This document shows positions 1 through 12,540 of a stretch of DNA of 22,655 nucleotides, piece by piece. The stretch's first letter is position 1; each line of letters begins with the position of its first letter. The stretch comes from Phoronis ovalis (taxonomy: Eukaryota; Phoronida; Phoronidae), in assembly GCA_028565635.1 (NCBI GenBank), contig JAOXYB010085608.1, positions 1-22,655 on the forward strand, in the 5' to 3' direction. Below the pieces are notes generated by a model. The model did no database searches. It saw only the letters and a program-made list of their open reading frames with translations, and was not told the DNA's origin. The translations under genes were made by a program, and so were the position numbers.

Positions 1-78
1 TATATATATCGAAAATTGATTTTGATTGAGACACATTTTGAAGAAAATTTACGTAAATACAGGAAGCAAATCACTTAC

Positions 79-156
79 AGCGGGGACAGCAATATACACT
101 TGTCCAGGCTTATAGAAGAACACCACTATCTCTACTGTTATACGCTTTGTATAAAA
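79..156 (-). CDS. Candidate exon near the left edge (weak)
   Basis: An open 26-codon stretch lies between an AG acceptor (TTATTTAG) and a canonical GTAAGT donor (78-73). The peptide ITVEIVVFFYKPGQVYIAVP looks like alternating beta strand. It could follow the EGF-like exon: an in-frame phase-1 join is possible using a later AG (ATAACAG). The acceptor lacks a good pyrimidine tract and no family is recognised. Confidence 0.25.
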
Positions 157-499
157 CTAAATAATTTTATCGAGTTTTAGCTGCTGTGTACAGCACATCA
201 TTTACCGTATACTCCTCCAATATGACAAGTTCTATTTAAACCTTTTAGGATAATTCTCCCCTGATACCTCCTTCACATCACAGTTCATTAAAAACATCTG
301 TTTTTAAAGTTTTAATTTTTTATGAAGACAATTAAATGATCGAAGCCTACACGCTGGGCATCTACAACCGCAAGCAAGAAACGCCTCGAAACTGTAAAAG
401 ATGATCGATTTTTCACTTTTCATTTATAAATCGGGTTTCCATCATCACGAATTCGTATGCAGGTTTTGGTTACAGTTGCTGCTAGAAAATAAAACTTAC

Positions 500-637
500 C
501 GCTCTTCGCTTCGCCACAACTTCCATCCGAGTTTACTGGTTTAAAGGTTTCTATACAATAACAGTCATCACCAAAACACATCTTCTTTGAGCCTCCGCAG
601 GTTGAAGAATCACAGACCATTTCGAGGTATATTATAG
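500..637 (-). CDS. Probable EGF-like exon of a second minus-strand gene (partial)
   Basis: The acceptor (TTTTTCAATTTTAG) opens at 637 and a GTAAGT donor follows position 500. The exon is 138 nt and symmetric phase 1-1, the usual form of EGF-module exons. It codes 45 residues with cysteines spaced C-x4-C-x6-C-x4-C-x-C-x12-C, ending CYCIETFKPVNSDGSCGE, which fits an EGF-like or EB-type module. The hydrophobic IIYLEMVC before the first cysteine may be the end of a signal peptide, with the start codon in an upstream exon I could not find. The gene probably continues left. The protein identity is unknown. Confidence 0.5.
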
Positions 638-2198
638 CTAAAATTGAAAAATACTATAATATGTAGTTGTAGCACCTTGTCATAGATGTTTTTAAACGTA
701 TAACAGAAACTAGCTGTCATCATTCCAGATTAGAAATCAAACCGTAAAAGAAACAGCGTAGTACACTGTTAAAGAAACATGTAGGCGAGCGGATGCGGGA
801 CTTGAAAACTCTCATATAAATGGATAGCCACAACAGAAAAAAAACACATTTGTTACTCGTATACATGTACATACACACTAAATGTTACAGTAACAATGAA
901 AAATATTAATGATATTAAATCGTTCTTATTAAAATGGTTATCTACCGTCATTTAACGAATGCAAGCGGGTGTAATTATGACTTATATATTTTGCGAATTC
1001 TACAAGGAAAGCTTAAAAGAATATTATTTCTTAAAATTAATTGTACATTTAATAAAAAAGTGGCATATCGCGACTAGGCTAAAACATATTGTCAATGAAA
1101 AGTTGCAAAACACTTTTCGAACTATAAAACGATAATCTTAAAATAAATTTTAAGAAATACTCATTATTTCTTCTGTTTGTAGATTGCGTTTGGCATTATG
1201 TTTTTTTCTATGTGTATAATACAGTATTGACTCGTCATTGAATCTTCACCCACAATCTTTTTTACAAAAATCCGGAATTTTTTACTGTAGCATATGGTTA
1301 TAAAAAAAGTTTCATTCTTTATCTAAAAGTGTCCCAACAGAGAAAACAGAGCCTCATAGACAAAAAAAAATACAAATATGCACGTAAGACACAAATAAAG
1401 TTCGATCTAGTTCAGCTCCAGGTCTATCAGCCTCTTAAGTGGTTATTACGTGTAATATCCCGTTGGACACATTTCCGTAATACCGTAACCCATTTCCTAT
1501 TTCCAGCTTCCTGCAATTTCACAGCGAGTTACAGTTTTTTATGTGAGTTAACCATAGCCTATGAGTTGCAAACAGAAAAATTTGTCTACGGTATACAATG
1601 TACATAAAAATTATCACCGAATCTTAATTGTACAACTGAATATGGGAATGGGAATGGATAATTGTTGATTTAATTTAACGCTAGTACACATCTGTTGGTG
1701 CTCATTGGTACAATACGTAATCCAATACATACTTTTATCAAAGCAAAACAATATCTCACCCGTCTGATCCGACTGCAGAAAAGTATTAATATTTCTTCTG
1801 TATGTTTAGTTAGATATGCATACGTGTTATAGAATATGTTATTTTGGACTTTAATACTTTGCTTATATTCTATACTTTTTAAGGATATTTAAACTATTTA
1901 AGGGATTCCTACACATGTGCATGCTGTGACGTCACATAAAATGACATGAATGTATCAGGGGATGATATACTAGTGTATCGTCTGCATATGTTAGATTAAT
2001 GGACAGTTATTAATATCGTTATAAATGAAGTGATGTAGTTACTATTAATTACTACGCTCACTATTAGATTCAACTCAACTCGGATTTAAGAACAATTTAA
2101 TTGTATTCCCCTCTTTGGACTTGTAGATCATCTGTTACGGTGATAGAAATAACTGGACAATATGTCAGTTGCGTATTTGAAAAAGCATGCGGGACAGG
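638..2198. other. Intergenic or intronic, no supportable feature
   Basis: AT-rich. An open frame at 1329-1607 (+, GTG start, 92 codons) has no recognisable motif and no splice context, so it is not called. Confidence 0.6.
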
Positions 2199-2260
2199 TA
2201 ATGTCCTATTAAACGCCACATAAATTAAATTTAATTTATGTGACATTTAATAGGACATTA
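2199..2260. repeat. 62-bp near-perfect palindrome, MITE-like
   Basis: The arms are 31 bases with 29 paired (mismatches at 2214/2245 and 2216/2243) and no loop. They start TAATGTCCTATTAAA and end with its complement, so a TA dinucleotide sits at each end, compatible with a TA target-site duplication. It may be a miniature foldback element or the fused ends of a larger one. Confidence 0.75.
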
Positions 2261-5085
2261 TTGATTTTTTTTCCGAGTCGTACTATTACTTGCAGCTACG
2301 AAGTAGAAAATTTTAAGATCAGTTAACACTTCAGGATGATAGCGTTTAAAATCAAAAATAAACTTATAGTACTATAGTACACATGATCTAATCACCTAAC
2401 TTAATATCATCGAATAGTCCCTCATGGAAAGAAGTATAGTTTCCATAGCTAGTAGATGTATCTTAAAAAATACAATATATAGATAGGCTGTATGTATAGT
2501 ATGCTTAATAACAGGAATTTTACCCAAATACTGCGTTGACACCTTTCTCTGATATGTTCAAAGTGCTCGTTATGAAAAGAATGATATTTTCACCGATCGA
2601 AAAAGCTATAATTGTAGCAACATGTATTCCCTTTATTTTGCCTACTTACACCTCTGGTAACATTAATTTCAGAATAGATTCATGTTGTATCCGGGTTATT
2701 TGAATTATTTATTTTTAGCAATCTATCGCTGAAACGCCAAACAATGATAGAAAATCTTGTACAAGCGGGGTGAATCTTCGAAACTTGGTCTCGGCGCATT
2801 GGCTTGTTGCTATAGTAATTTTTAGCACTTCACTCCCGGACTTCAGTTGTACGTCATATCCATCTGCATATCTCAGGTGCTCTAAACATTATGTTAATTA
2901 ACTCATTTTGTAGCATCGTCATAAAATTAAATAAACAATTTTATGTTATTAATAGCAACTGCGCGCTTTATTAAGTAAAGTGATGACTATTGAAAAGGTG
3001 ATCTTTTGCTTGATTGATAAAAAGCCACTGGACATTAATGCAAAACGTCACGAAAAGACACCACAACGCCAATCAGTTAAAAGGAAAAACCACCGAAGTA
3101 TATGAATCATTACTGCTTCACAACAAATGTATGTAAACAAAAATCAGACACCTGAATAGGTTATTTGCATGCAATTGGTGGAGCCACCTGTCGCTAGGCA
3201 AGACTGTTGTCTACATGTACTTCGTGAATGCATCTCGCGACCGTGACAAAAACTGCACGATTTAATTGTCATTCATAAAACTCAGCAACCCGGGAACATT
3301 TGATTTCCCGACAAATAGCACTAGTTGCGTTCACAGAAATTAATAATCAAAATATTCCATACCGACTCATTAGTGAAAAGTTTTTCAATCAAAATTTACT
3401 TTGTTTCGACTGATATGCTATCCCTTACGTTTCAATCTACTCATCATAAACCGAAAATGATTAGAACCTAGCGTTTCTGCCAACTATCGCTATTTGCTTT
3501 ACTTGTTACATTTTCATCATTTTAGTTTGTATCTGAACTGTATGCATAACAAACATTGCAATTTGGAGTTTGAAATTGATTCCGCTCCTTTTAAGTTTCG
3601 TCGTCCGTTTTGACTACCATTCAAAAAATAAGGTTGTACATATACATATACCGATAATGTGACAAAATGCACAAATATAGAATCCTTGGTTTTTGAAATA
3701 CTAAAGTTACTATCTACTTAATGTATTGTTTCCTAAATACTCACATCTTAGTTGTCATATTGAGAGTTCAAATAATAAACTAAGCCCAATTGAAATGCAC
3801 TTTACTCGATGGCCCGATTGTCAATTTTAATTGACGAAGGTGTAAAATGCGTCCGTACGCTCACCAAAATTTCATCAACACATATTTAATGTTAGTTGGA
3901 AGAAGTAATTTATTTTCCAATATTCAGTTGGGACCCAATTTATTGATTTTGCCACTATTTCTTGTGTGTTTTTTTTCAAAGATATGTCGGATCCCTTAAG
4001 AATAATAACAGAAACATTACCTTTGCGAATTGCAGCTCGCGAGTTATTTTAACCTTTTTTGTAATTTAACCCGCTGCATCAAAATAAAGCAATTACAGCT
4101 CTATATAAGATATATATTATAGAATCAAGGCAATTATAATAGACTATAATTAAACCTTCTTATTTCTGATGAAAATTTTACCTTAATGTAATTTCCAAAG
4201 TTGCTACATTTGAAACGTGTGTATAAATTACCAATAGCTTAGTAATTAGTTCTTTTAAAAGTACTATATATCATATTTATTTATAACGTTAACATCAAGT
4301 GCGTTTCATTTTATCCATTTCATCTGAACCCATGAAAAAGATTTGATTTCTAAACTCGATTCTACGTAATTTCTATCACAGAGTCTGCATATAGATTATT
4401 AGCTTGGGAAAGGTCCAGGCATTAGCAAGGATAAATTCTTTATTAAATTTATTCAACATACACCCTATCCAAAGGAAATGAAAACAAATATGCAGTTGAC
4501 AGAAAGCTTGATCTGCCTTTGTATATCGCCACTATGTGTACGCGTTCACTCACCTGTATATTTCTTTTGTCTTTTAATTTATATGCAATGCAAGTGCACT
4601 ATATATACATACCTGTTCTTTAATATCGTGCTTCTATGTATCACAATTATCTATCAACTATAGGTCACTATTCCTAATAACGCGTGGCAACTTTCACAAT
4701 GTTCAGTAGACGACAAAATATTCCAAATACAATTAAATGTGTAGATACTCTCGATTTATATTTTCAGCCAATACTATGTAGGAGTATCAATGAACAGAAA
4801 TGAATCGTTAATTGTAGGATATATTAGGCGACCTTAAAAAAAGCAAACACCTGCGCGAGCGCTTTTATTTATTTTTCTTATTACCTAAGCTTGATCGTGA
4901 ATTTTTGTTTACCACGGTAACATGAATCTATATATGAATTCTCGGAATTATTAGCAATTAATCACGACTTAAGCATACAAGGGGCTGGGTGACGCTTCAT
5001 TAATTTATAGTGTATGTTAGTAAATAATAGTAATAATCCATGCAATTTAAATACTTCCTTGTTTATAAAATCTCACTTTACACAT

Positions 5086-5087
<2 letters not shown>
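2261..5087. other. Non-coding stretch, nothing recognised
   Basis: AT-rich sequence with only short random frames. The one at 4478-4663 (+) is hydrophobic and Cys-rich but without a family pattern. Confidence 0.6.

Positions 5088-5132
<45 letters not shown>
5088..5132. repeat. (TA)n microsatellite
   Basis: About 22 uninterrupted TA dinucleotides. Confidence 0.97.
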
Positions 5133-5136
<4 letters not shown>

Positions 5137-7400
5137 CGCTACTCATTTCAGATGTAAAATTCAGCATTATTTTATTTATCCCCAAAAATCAATGAATTAT
5201 ATGCAAATTTCCGAAAGCTTGCACAATTTTGAAGTTTTCAAGGTTTCGCTGTTTGCAGTTTTGTTTCAACAAATTGTCTTTATTACACTCTTTGGTACAT
5301 ATTTATTTCAAATCGAGTTACAGTAATAAGAAAAAATAATGTATTTAAAACATTTGTCATAACAGGGTAATTAGTTAACATTAATAATAATACATCATTA
5401 ACCTAATTCTAGCGTCATGGCTAAAAAATACTTAAAATCCTACATGCTTGAAAACTTGGCATAAATGTAACAACTTAGTTTATTTATCTGTATATATATA
5501 TGTTATTAGAACAACAAAATCTTTAAAATGCAGAATGCGCGTAAAATAACTACATCAAATAAAATATGAAATTATTATTATTATAATGTATGCATGAGCT
5601 GTGTTTATTATTTTAGACAATGTTTCCTATCGCATACGATGGAAGTCATGTCTTGGTGTAAGTTGATTATTGCTAACGCCGCGAGAATATCATTATTATA
5701 TTGTTTAAGGCATTGATAAAACTAATCACGCAGCACATGCGCACTAATTAGGAATACCAATAATATAATAGTAATTAGTTCGTGCAAATGATATAGTAAT
5801 ATAATAAATAAGTCAAAATTAATACACGTATGTCATTTGAAATTTACCTAGAAAATATAAATATATATAATATACATGTCTATGTATACATTAAATGTTT
5901 TATGAAGGGAAAGTTATTTTTGCCTTTGTAATTTTAATTAGCAGTAATCGCTAAAAAGACGTTTTAGCAACACGATTTATGTTATATATTAATACAGATA
6001 TATTTGTTAACCTTTAGTTACTAAAATGATGGAAACATCCCAATAAGGAAGCCAGGCATTGTACCAAAGAACAAGAGTAGGTGGACAGGCACCTGCTTTC
6101 TTCTAATGATTATTTTCTTTTCTTTTAAATGCTAAAGTTTGTACATGTGTGGTAGGCGCAATAGAAGGTGGACACATTAATGCGGATGGAACGCATTAGG
6201 TTGTAATGGTATTACTACAATATGATTACAGATTTAATTGACCAAATGGGAGTTTTTGTTTTAAATATGCTTCAACAAATAAGCAAATGGGCGTCTAAGT
6301 TAACGTTGGAAAAGGGCATCTATATAATTAATGTTAATTAACATTGTGGGGGTTTCTTTATCTGCCGTTCGCCGCTATTCTTATCATCAAACCAGGGGTC
6401 TCCCTCACTTTCTGATTTTATTTGGTTCATGATAATCAAAAACAATTTGACAATAAGAAAAACACTAATCGTCTGTAGGCAACCAATTAGAAATGATATT
6501 TTTTTTGTCGCACATATGAAAACTATTTTAGAATTTTATATAGCACATTTAAGGTCAGTAATCCGGTAAATTGATTATTTAGAAATGTAACCTGATTAAG
6601 AAATTATCCGCAAGGGACACTTGTACCACAGTCAAATACAAACTAGATGTAGCGGAGGCGATTCTTTGTGTCCCACATGATTTCAGCTGTACCAGGATAT
6701 ACAGGCATTTATTGTAAAACTGCTATGAGGTACAAATGGCATCCGGGCTATTAATATGTGTACATGTGCTAAACCCAGGAAATTCGAATAACAGGGGAAC
6801 TTATAAATCCGGGAAGGCTTGAATTCAGCTGCAGTCTCATGTTCCTTGAGGCTCCAACATCCTCTCTTAGGCGACACTAAACATAAGGCCGCGTAGCATT
6901 GTTTTCCATCAAAGTCAAGAATAGTCTAACGGTACGTCTAAGCCAACTATCTCGAGGGGTCACTGAGGCACCAGACTCCGGTATAAAGGGGGTACGTATA
7001 ATCGTGCAGGGCAAGAAAAAAGATTCTAACAAGTGGTTCAGGTACCCTAACCATGACTAAAATTTTTCGACATCAAACGATCGATCCTTTTTCAATAATT
7101 ACCAAAGCATATAACGATTCTAGAATTCATCATTTCATATCCACAATAACAAAAGCCGGTAAATATTCACCATTGTGACGTTTTAGAAAAATTACAGTTA
7201 TAATTTTAACTTCGAGGAAATAAAAGTTATTAAATTTAAATTGGCGCTCCTATCCTATTATTCTGAAATTGAAACATTTATTAGATCGTCATGTACAAAC
7301 AAACTATTTTCTCTACGTGTAAATACCGCAAAATAAGCATATAATGTATGTAATGTACACCTATCCTTACGTTTATATTTAACTTGTTACAACTGCATGA
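5133..7400. other. Non-coding stretch, possible old repeat at 6640-7030
   Basis: Mostly AT-rich. The segment 6640-7030 is more GC-rich and contains a minus-strand frame (6877-6683); this is typical of decayed mobile-element sequence, but no family could be assigned. Confidence 0.5.
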
Positions 7401-7835
7401 TTTTTTGTAATAAACATGTGATCAAATTGGATCATTTTAAATATGTAAAATCACTAACAATACGTTAGGAATTAATTTACTTTTAAAATATAATTTTTAA
7501 TCATAAAAGCTTTTGTTTGTAACGAATATTGGAATGGCAGAAGTATTGCCCTACAGAAGGTGAAATAAACTCTAATAACGCTAAAATATCTCATCTACAT
7601 ACATATAATTATAAGTTACATTCAAAATTAATTGTTAGTAGATGAGATATTTTAGCGTTATTAGAGTTTATTTCACCTTCTGTAGGGCAATACTTCTGCC
7701 ATTCCAATATTCGTTACAAACAAAAGCTTTTATGATTAAAAATTATATTTTAAAAGTAAATTAATTCCTAACGTATTGTTAGTGATTTTACATATTTAAA
7801 ATGATCCAATTTGATCACATGTTTATTACAAAAAA
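7401..7835. repeat. 198-bp inverted repeat with a 39-nt spacer
   Basis: The left arm 7401-7598 is the reverse complement of the right arm 7638-7835 (paired positions sum to 15236). I found no mismatch at any position I checked along the arms. Identity stops abruptly at both outer ends. The arms hold no coding frame of note. It could be a foldback/MITE-type element, a recent inverted duplication or a sequencing/assembly palindrome. RNA from either strand would form a near-perfect hairpin. Confidence 0.95.
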
Positions 7836-8006
7836 ATCCGGTAGTTATTTTTATAATGTTACCTAATAATAATACCACTGTCTTTTTCAATATTCTAAAT
7901 GTTGTTTTGTTGTATAATAGGAGCAAGGCTAAGGATGGGTACACATGAAATATATGTTTCAAAATAAATGAAATGTGATTTAATTAATTAGATAGTTGAC
8001 CGGCGC

Positions 8007-8008
<2 letters not shown>

Positions 8009-8051
<43 letters not shown>
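8009..8051. repeat. (TA)n microsatellite
   Basis: About 21 uninterrupted TA dinucleotides, preceded by a small GC patch (GACCGGCGCGG). It lies about 175 bp from the large inverted repeat. Confidence 0.97.
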
Positions 8052-8055
<4 letters not shown>

Positions 8056-8175
8056 TCTATAAGGCATGATAGCAATATACAATTAATTGCTGCTACTTTC
8101 AAGTACCCTTATATACAGATTTCTTATAACAATCGTTAATCTTCTCTTTTGTAAATTAAATCAATATTTTGAATG

Positions 8176-8275
8176 ACACGCATACACACACACACACACA
8201 CACACAGACGCACACTCAGGCACATGCAGACATACACGCGCGCATGCACTCGATCATACACGCACCCACACTAAT
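8176..8275. repeat. (CA)n microsatellite with imperfect extension
   Basis: There is a pure CA core at 8184-8206. Interrupted CA/CG/CATG repeats run on to about 8275. Confidence 0.9.
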
Positions 8276-11140
8276 CTTTCATTAGCAAAATTTAAATGGA
8301 CAAAGCATCCTAATTATCTACCTACACCAAGCGTAGAATACGGTTTAGCCTTCCTGGTGTCGCAATACGGTATGTACACTTTAAACCAACGTGTCGATAT
8401 GATGTCTGTTGCGACTGTTAAGAGATAATCAACTTTAAGAGATCTTTCTTGTTTATAATTCAGTATTAATCTTTATGACATGAAAAGGTATTTTTTAAAA
8501 TCAGCGTGTCAGTTAAACACGCTGTTATTATAATAATATAAGCTAATTTGACAGATACACATGTGTGTAACTATGATTTAATTTTAAAGTATTTATTTAT
8601 AATCAATAAAAATTGTTTTGAACCAACATATATACTAGCATTATAATATACGAAGATCACTAGTTCGATGAAGAACATCCAGGTGCAATGTTACTTGTCA
8701 CGATTAATGTGTGACAAAGCAGGATATACTTTCATTATTGGCTAACCAATAACAATATAGAGGTTGTTTCAGTAATAACTGTCAAACGTTTTTAACGAAA
8801 TAAAGAAAATGCGGTATTTATAATGTCAGCAAATTGGCATAGATCAGGTGAAAATCTGCCTGTTCAAAAACAGGAAAATGTTATTTAACTCCTCACAAAC
8901 ACCTAAATATGGTTTTTGAATTAAACATAATAGTGTATCATGTTTTGTAAATAAACTTTAAATCACATGAGGTCTTATATTTCTATACATATAGTTTGAA
9001 TGCCCTGCCATAAAGGCAGTGACTGCAAGGGGAAACAAATCTTTACGCTGGTGCCTTCTGGGATGTGATGTTTTTCATACATTGTTATTACAGTATAACG
9101 GCATTAAAAAAAATATTGTTTCCTTTTCTGTGTACAAAGAATGTTGCGTTCTTGTCGGCAAAAAAGAAAACACATTCGGTGACAAGGAAACAGATATACG
9201 TTGTTTACTCTTTGCAAGAGGATGACAGTGTGCATTACCGCATTTTGAAACTGTTAGAAAAATCGTGTGACTCACTAGAAATTTGTGATGAGTCATTATC
9301 GTGATAACAGCTTCCAAGCACTTTAAAACTTGCTGGTACGCGGGTTGAAATCGCTGGCACGACTCAAGTTCAAACTTACAAAAACGTGTGTGTGCGTATT
9401 TCTGTACATGTATTTGTGAGTGTGTGCCTTTATGAATATATAACTTTTGTTATTTCACTGCACTGTGTGATGTTGACTTTTCAATCTAATAGAAACACGC
9501 ACTACCATATAATTGATTTTTGTACAGAGCTGTCTCTTATTTTCGAGCAAAATGTGTGACTGGTGCACACTCTATCCTCCACGGATTACAAATTAATCTA
9601 GATCATAATTGAACTAAAATTTATTATTAAATTAAAACTTTGAGTTTAAATATTCCAACGCAAACAGACAAGGGTGAATACATAACCTCCGCAACACCAC
9701 CTGGTGACAATGGTAACTATAAACAGATCAGGAAGCAAGTATTTAAAGTACATTTCATCCTTGAAAACCAATTATCATAATCTCAACTGCCACTTGGGGG
9801 CGTTTTACACAGGTGCCTACTTAAGGAAAAAACATGAATTACGAAAAAAACGATGAACGGTTACAAAGAAAACTTTATTGAAGTGCGAATTTGTAATTTT
9901 GTTGCTAAAGCTTATCTCACAACGGGCGATTGAAAACAGGTACCAGATGGCATTAATATATGCCTAATGGTACACAGGCGAAAAATTCAGACGTTCACAA
10001 CCTATACGATTAATCTGCATTTAAGTATTGGAAGTACGTTTGTTTATATAAAGCTTTTCAAAATCTACGTGTGGACATTATAACGTGGTAGCAAAAACGT
10101 CACCAAAATGCAATTCCTTTCCCGGCGGATTTGTATTGTCTGTTGTTTTTGTACTAAGAAACATTTGCAGTAAAAAGGCTTAAATGTTTCTTTGTTGTGT
10201 AACTTTCTTAAAAAGCATGATTCTCAGAACGTAACCTTGAAATATGTCTGAAATTAACTTACCTAACAATGTAATTTATTAAAGTGTCATTTAAACATCT
10301 GTAAGGCAAACTTGTCTTTCAATTCTTTTGCGAGTAAAGTGTCTGTGCTCTACATAAAAGCAAAGGCTCTTCATGCATGTAGCTGCAAAAACAGAAAGTT
10401 GTATTTTAACAATTCCTTCCTTTAAAATGTTGTTAAAAAGTAATATCCCTGCTAATATTACAGCTAAAAATTAAGTAAATATTATAAAACTTCTACAAGT
10501 AGCGTTCAATATGAATTTCCAAGATTTTGAAAAATGCACAGAATAGTCTTAGTTGACAAAATGTAGATTTTTACCAGTCGTGCTTGAACTACTAATATTT
10601 TCTTCCTGTGTAGCAACAATAAAACGGTAAAACTACGTAAGAATATTCTTGTAAGCTTTGTTACTCTATAGCTGTTGTGCTAATGCATGTGGACCGTCAA
10701 CTTATTTTGTAACAGTTCAACTGTCTTTTTATTTTACAAGAAGCTGATAGTCATCTGACACCAGCATTTTTTTATTTAAGTAAATCATTTGGCAAAGCAT
10801 TTATTTCGAGGCACTCAACGAATTAGCAAGTACCTGCATATGGAAATTAAATCGAGCAGTTTAGCATTTTTAGTATGATTAATAATACCTTTGTTATCTT
10901 GTAATTTATTTACTTAAATATTATTTAAAGTGCGATCGAGTGAACTGTAAAAAAATATATGCACTGTTTGACGTGGATACATAATACGCCCGATTAACTA
11001 AATCGCAGCAACTTAATTAACAAACTTGAAATAACACTAATATCATTGACTAATAGCCAACAACAGGTATAAATGTCATCTCTCCCACAAAAATCCCCAT
11101 TTATCCAGGTATCGTCTCAGCGGTGGGAAAATTAGCAACT

Positions 11141-11244
11141 ATAATGCTACTGCATGCAAGTAACCAAATTAAGTTTAACATTTGGTATTAAAAAGATAAT
11201 GCTACTGTAACCAAATTAAGTTTATCGCTTGGTATTAAAAAGAT
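11141..11244. repeat. Local direct duplication of about 50 bp
   Basis: Copy 1 (11141-11195) and copy 2 (11196-11244) share ATAATGCTACTG, TAACCAAATTAAGTTTA and TTGGTATTAAAAAGAT. Copy 1 has an extra CATGCAAG. No coding potential. Confidence 0.9.
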
Positions 11245-12512
11245 CGCATGGTTTCTGTAATATACAAAAAATACACACATGGAATATTCATGCTCAGTGA
11301 AAAAATATATATTAGGTATCTCGCATTCACAAATTTTGCAAATTAATTGATATATTTTCAAATTATTGTTCACATTAGTACAAACATTGTACATGTTAGT
11401 ACAATCTTGTACTAGTAGTAGTTCGTTTAGTCTTCTTTTTGTGCAATAAATGAACGTTATTACGCCTCGAGGAACACATCTTCTAAAAGAGCCGATGCTA
11501 CCTGTATTCTACACCGGGTTTACCACAACCATGGTATACGTGACGAATTTGCTTTCATTTAACCGTGGAGTCGTCTGATCTACTGAACCCACATACATTT
11601 ACGTGATCGCGAGCCCATATATTTTTGATAATTTTTTTAACTTAAGCCATTACAAAGGACGTCGATTTTAATACTGTCATTTCATATAAGTATGCGAAAT
11701 CCTTAGTCTATGTATCCTAAACTTTGTTTCTTTAAGTTTGCTGAAAAATCGTTTGTGCACACGTGTTGTATAATGCACTGAGAAAACTTAATTCGTATGC
11801 CTAAACTTGATTTATCTAATTAAGGTAAATTAAACTGTTTGTTCCTGTGTATAACTAAACTTTTCATTTGTGCAGCTTTAACTTCATTTTATATTTAAAT
11901 TTCTAGGAAACGTGTGTTATTAATTATCCCTTTTACAGGTAAATATCTAATACAAGAACAAATATAGTGCAATTTTAATTTTTAATTTTCATAGTTATAT
12001 AGCTATCAGTTCTACCGAAATCTAGAGAGATGCTAAGACATGGCACAAGGAATCGATTGATTTGCTGATCCACTTTCATAGTAACGTAAATTAGTTTAAA
12101 AAGATCCCAAATTTACCACAGAAGATACCTTAAATAAGAACTGAGGAATGTTATATATCCTAATTCCAATTAGTTTTTCATGCTGGCATATCACCAAATT
12201 ATTTTGTTTTTCAGGTTTAAATATTAGCTCTTGAAAAATACTCAATCACAATGTGACAAAATGTGTACATTTTTGCCCTTGCTTAAATATGCCCATCACC
12301 TTTTTGGTAAATATCAACAAAAAAAACTGTTTATTTCAAAGAAAATGACAATATAAGGTTGCTAACTATGCATCAATTGTATTCTTATGCAACATACTAC
12401 CCATATGACATGTATCATAATACCATGTTACAACAAGTCATGTAATTGGTTAATATTAATATTTATAACACTAATTATTGTTACAATTACTCAATGAGAA
12501 TTTATGTTGCTC

Positions 12513-12540
12513 TTGTTGTTGTTGCGGCTGTTGTTGTTTT
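12513..12540. repeat. Interrupted (TTG)n microsatellite
   Basis: TTG repeats with a GCGGC interruption in the middle. Confidence 0.85.

Larger units (their letters stand above)
7836..11140. other. Non-coding stretch with microsatellites
   Basis: Apart from the TA and CA repeats, the only dense open-frame region is 9019-9317, where three overlapping frames on both strands reach 68-80 codons. None shows a domain or usable splice sites. A small perfect hairpin (CAGCGTGT/ACACGCTG) lies at 8502-8524. Confidence 0.5.

Noticed and set aside
340-391. Alternative ADPRC last exon: a TTTTACAG acceptor followed by a frame with FLAC and clustered cysteines
   Set aside because: Phase and Cys-to-Cys distance fit exon 6, but the second cysteine spacing is wrong, it lies 19 kb away, and 18598-18409 fits every constraint much better.
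1329-1607. 92-codon plus-strand frame
   Set aside because: GTG start, no recognisable motif, no splice context.
8502-8524. Perfect 8-bp stem with a 7-base loop
   Set aside because: Too short to be meaningful in this length of sequence; not a microRNA precursor.
9019-9317. Cluster of overlapping open frames on both strands
   Set aside because: No domain, signal peptide or splice signals; the frames compete with each other and look like chance or an old mobile-element scrap.
10290-10393. Alternative last exon after TTTTTGCAG (frame with PLLLC)
   Set aside because: Wrong cysteine spacing and no C-x8-C; superseded by the exon at 18598.
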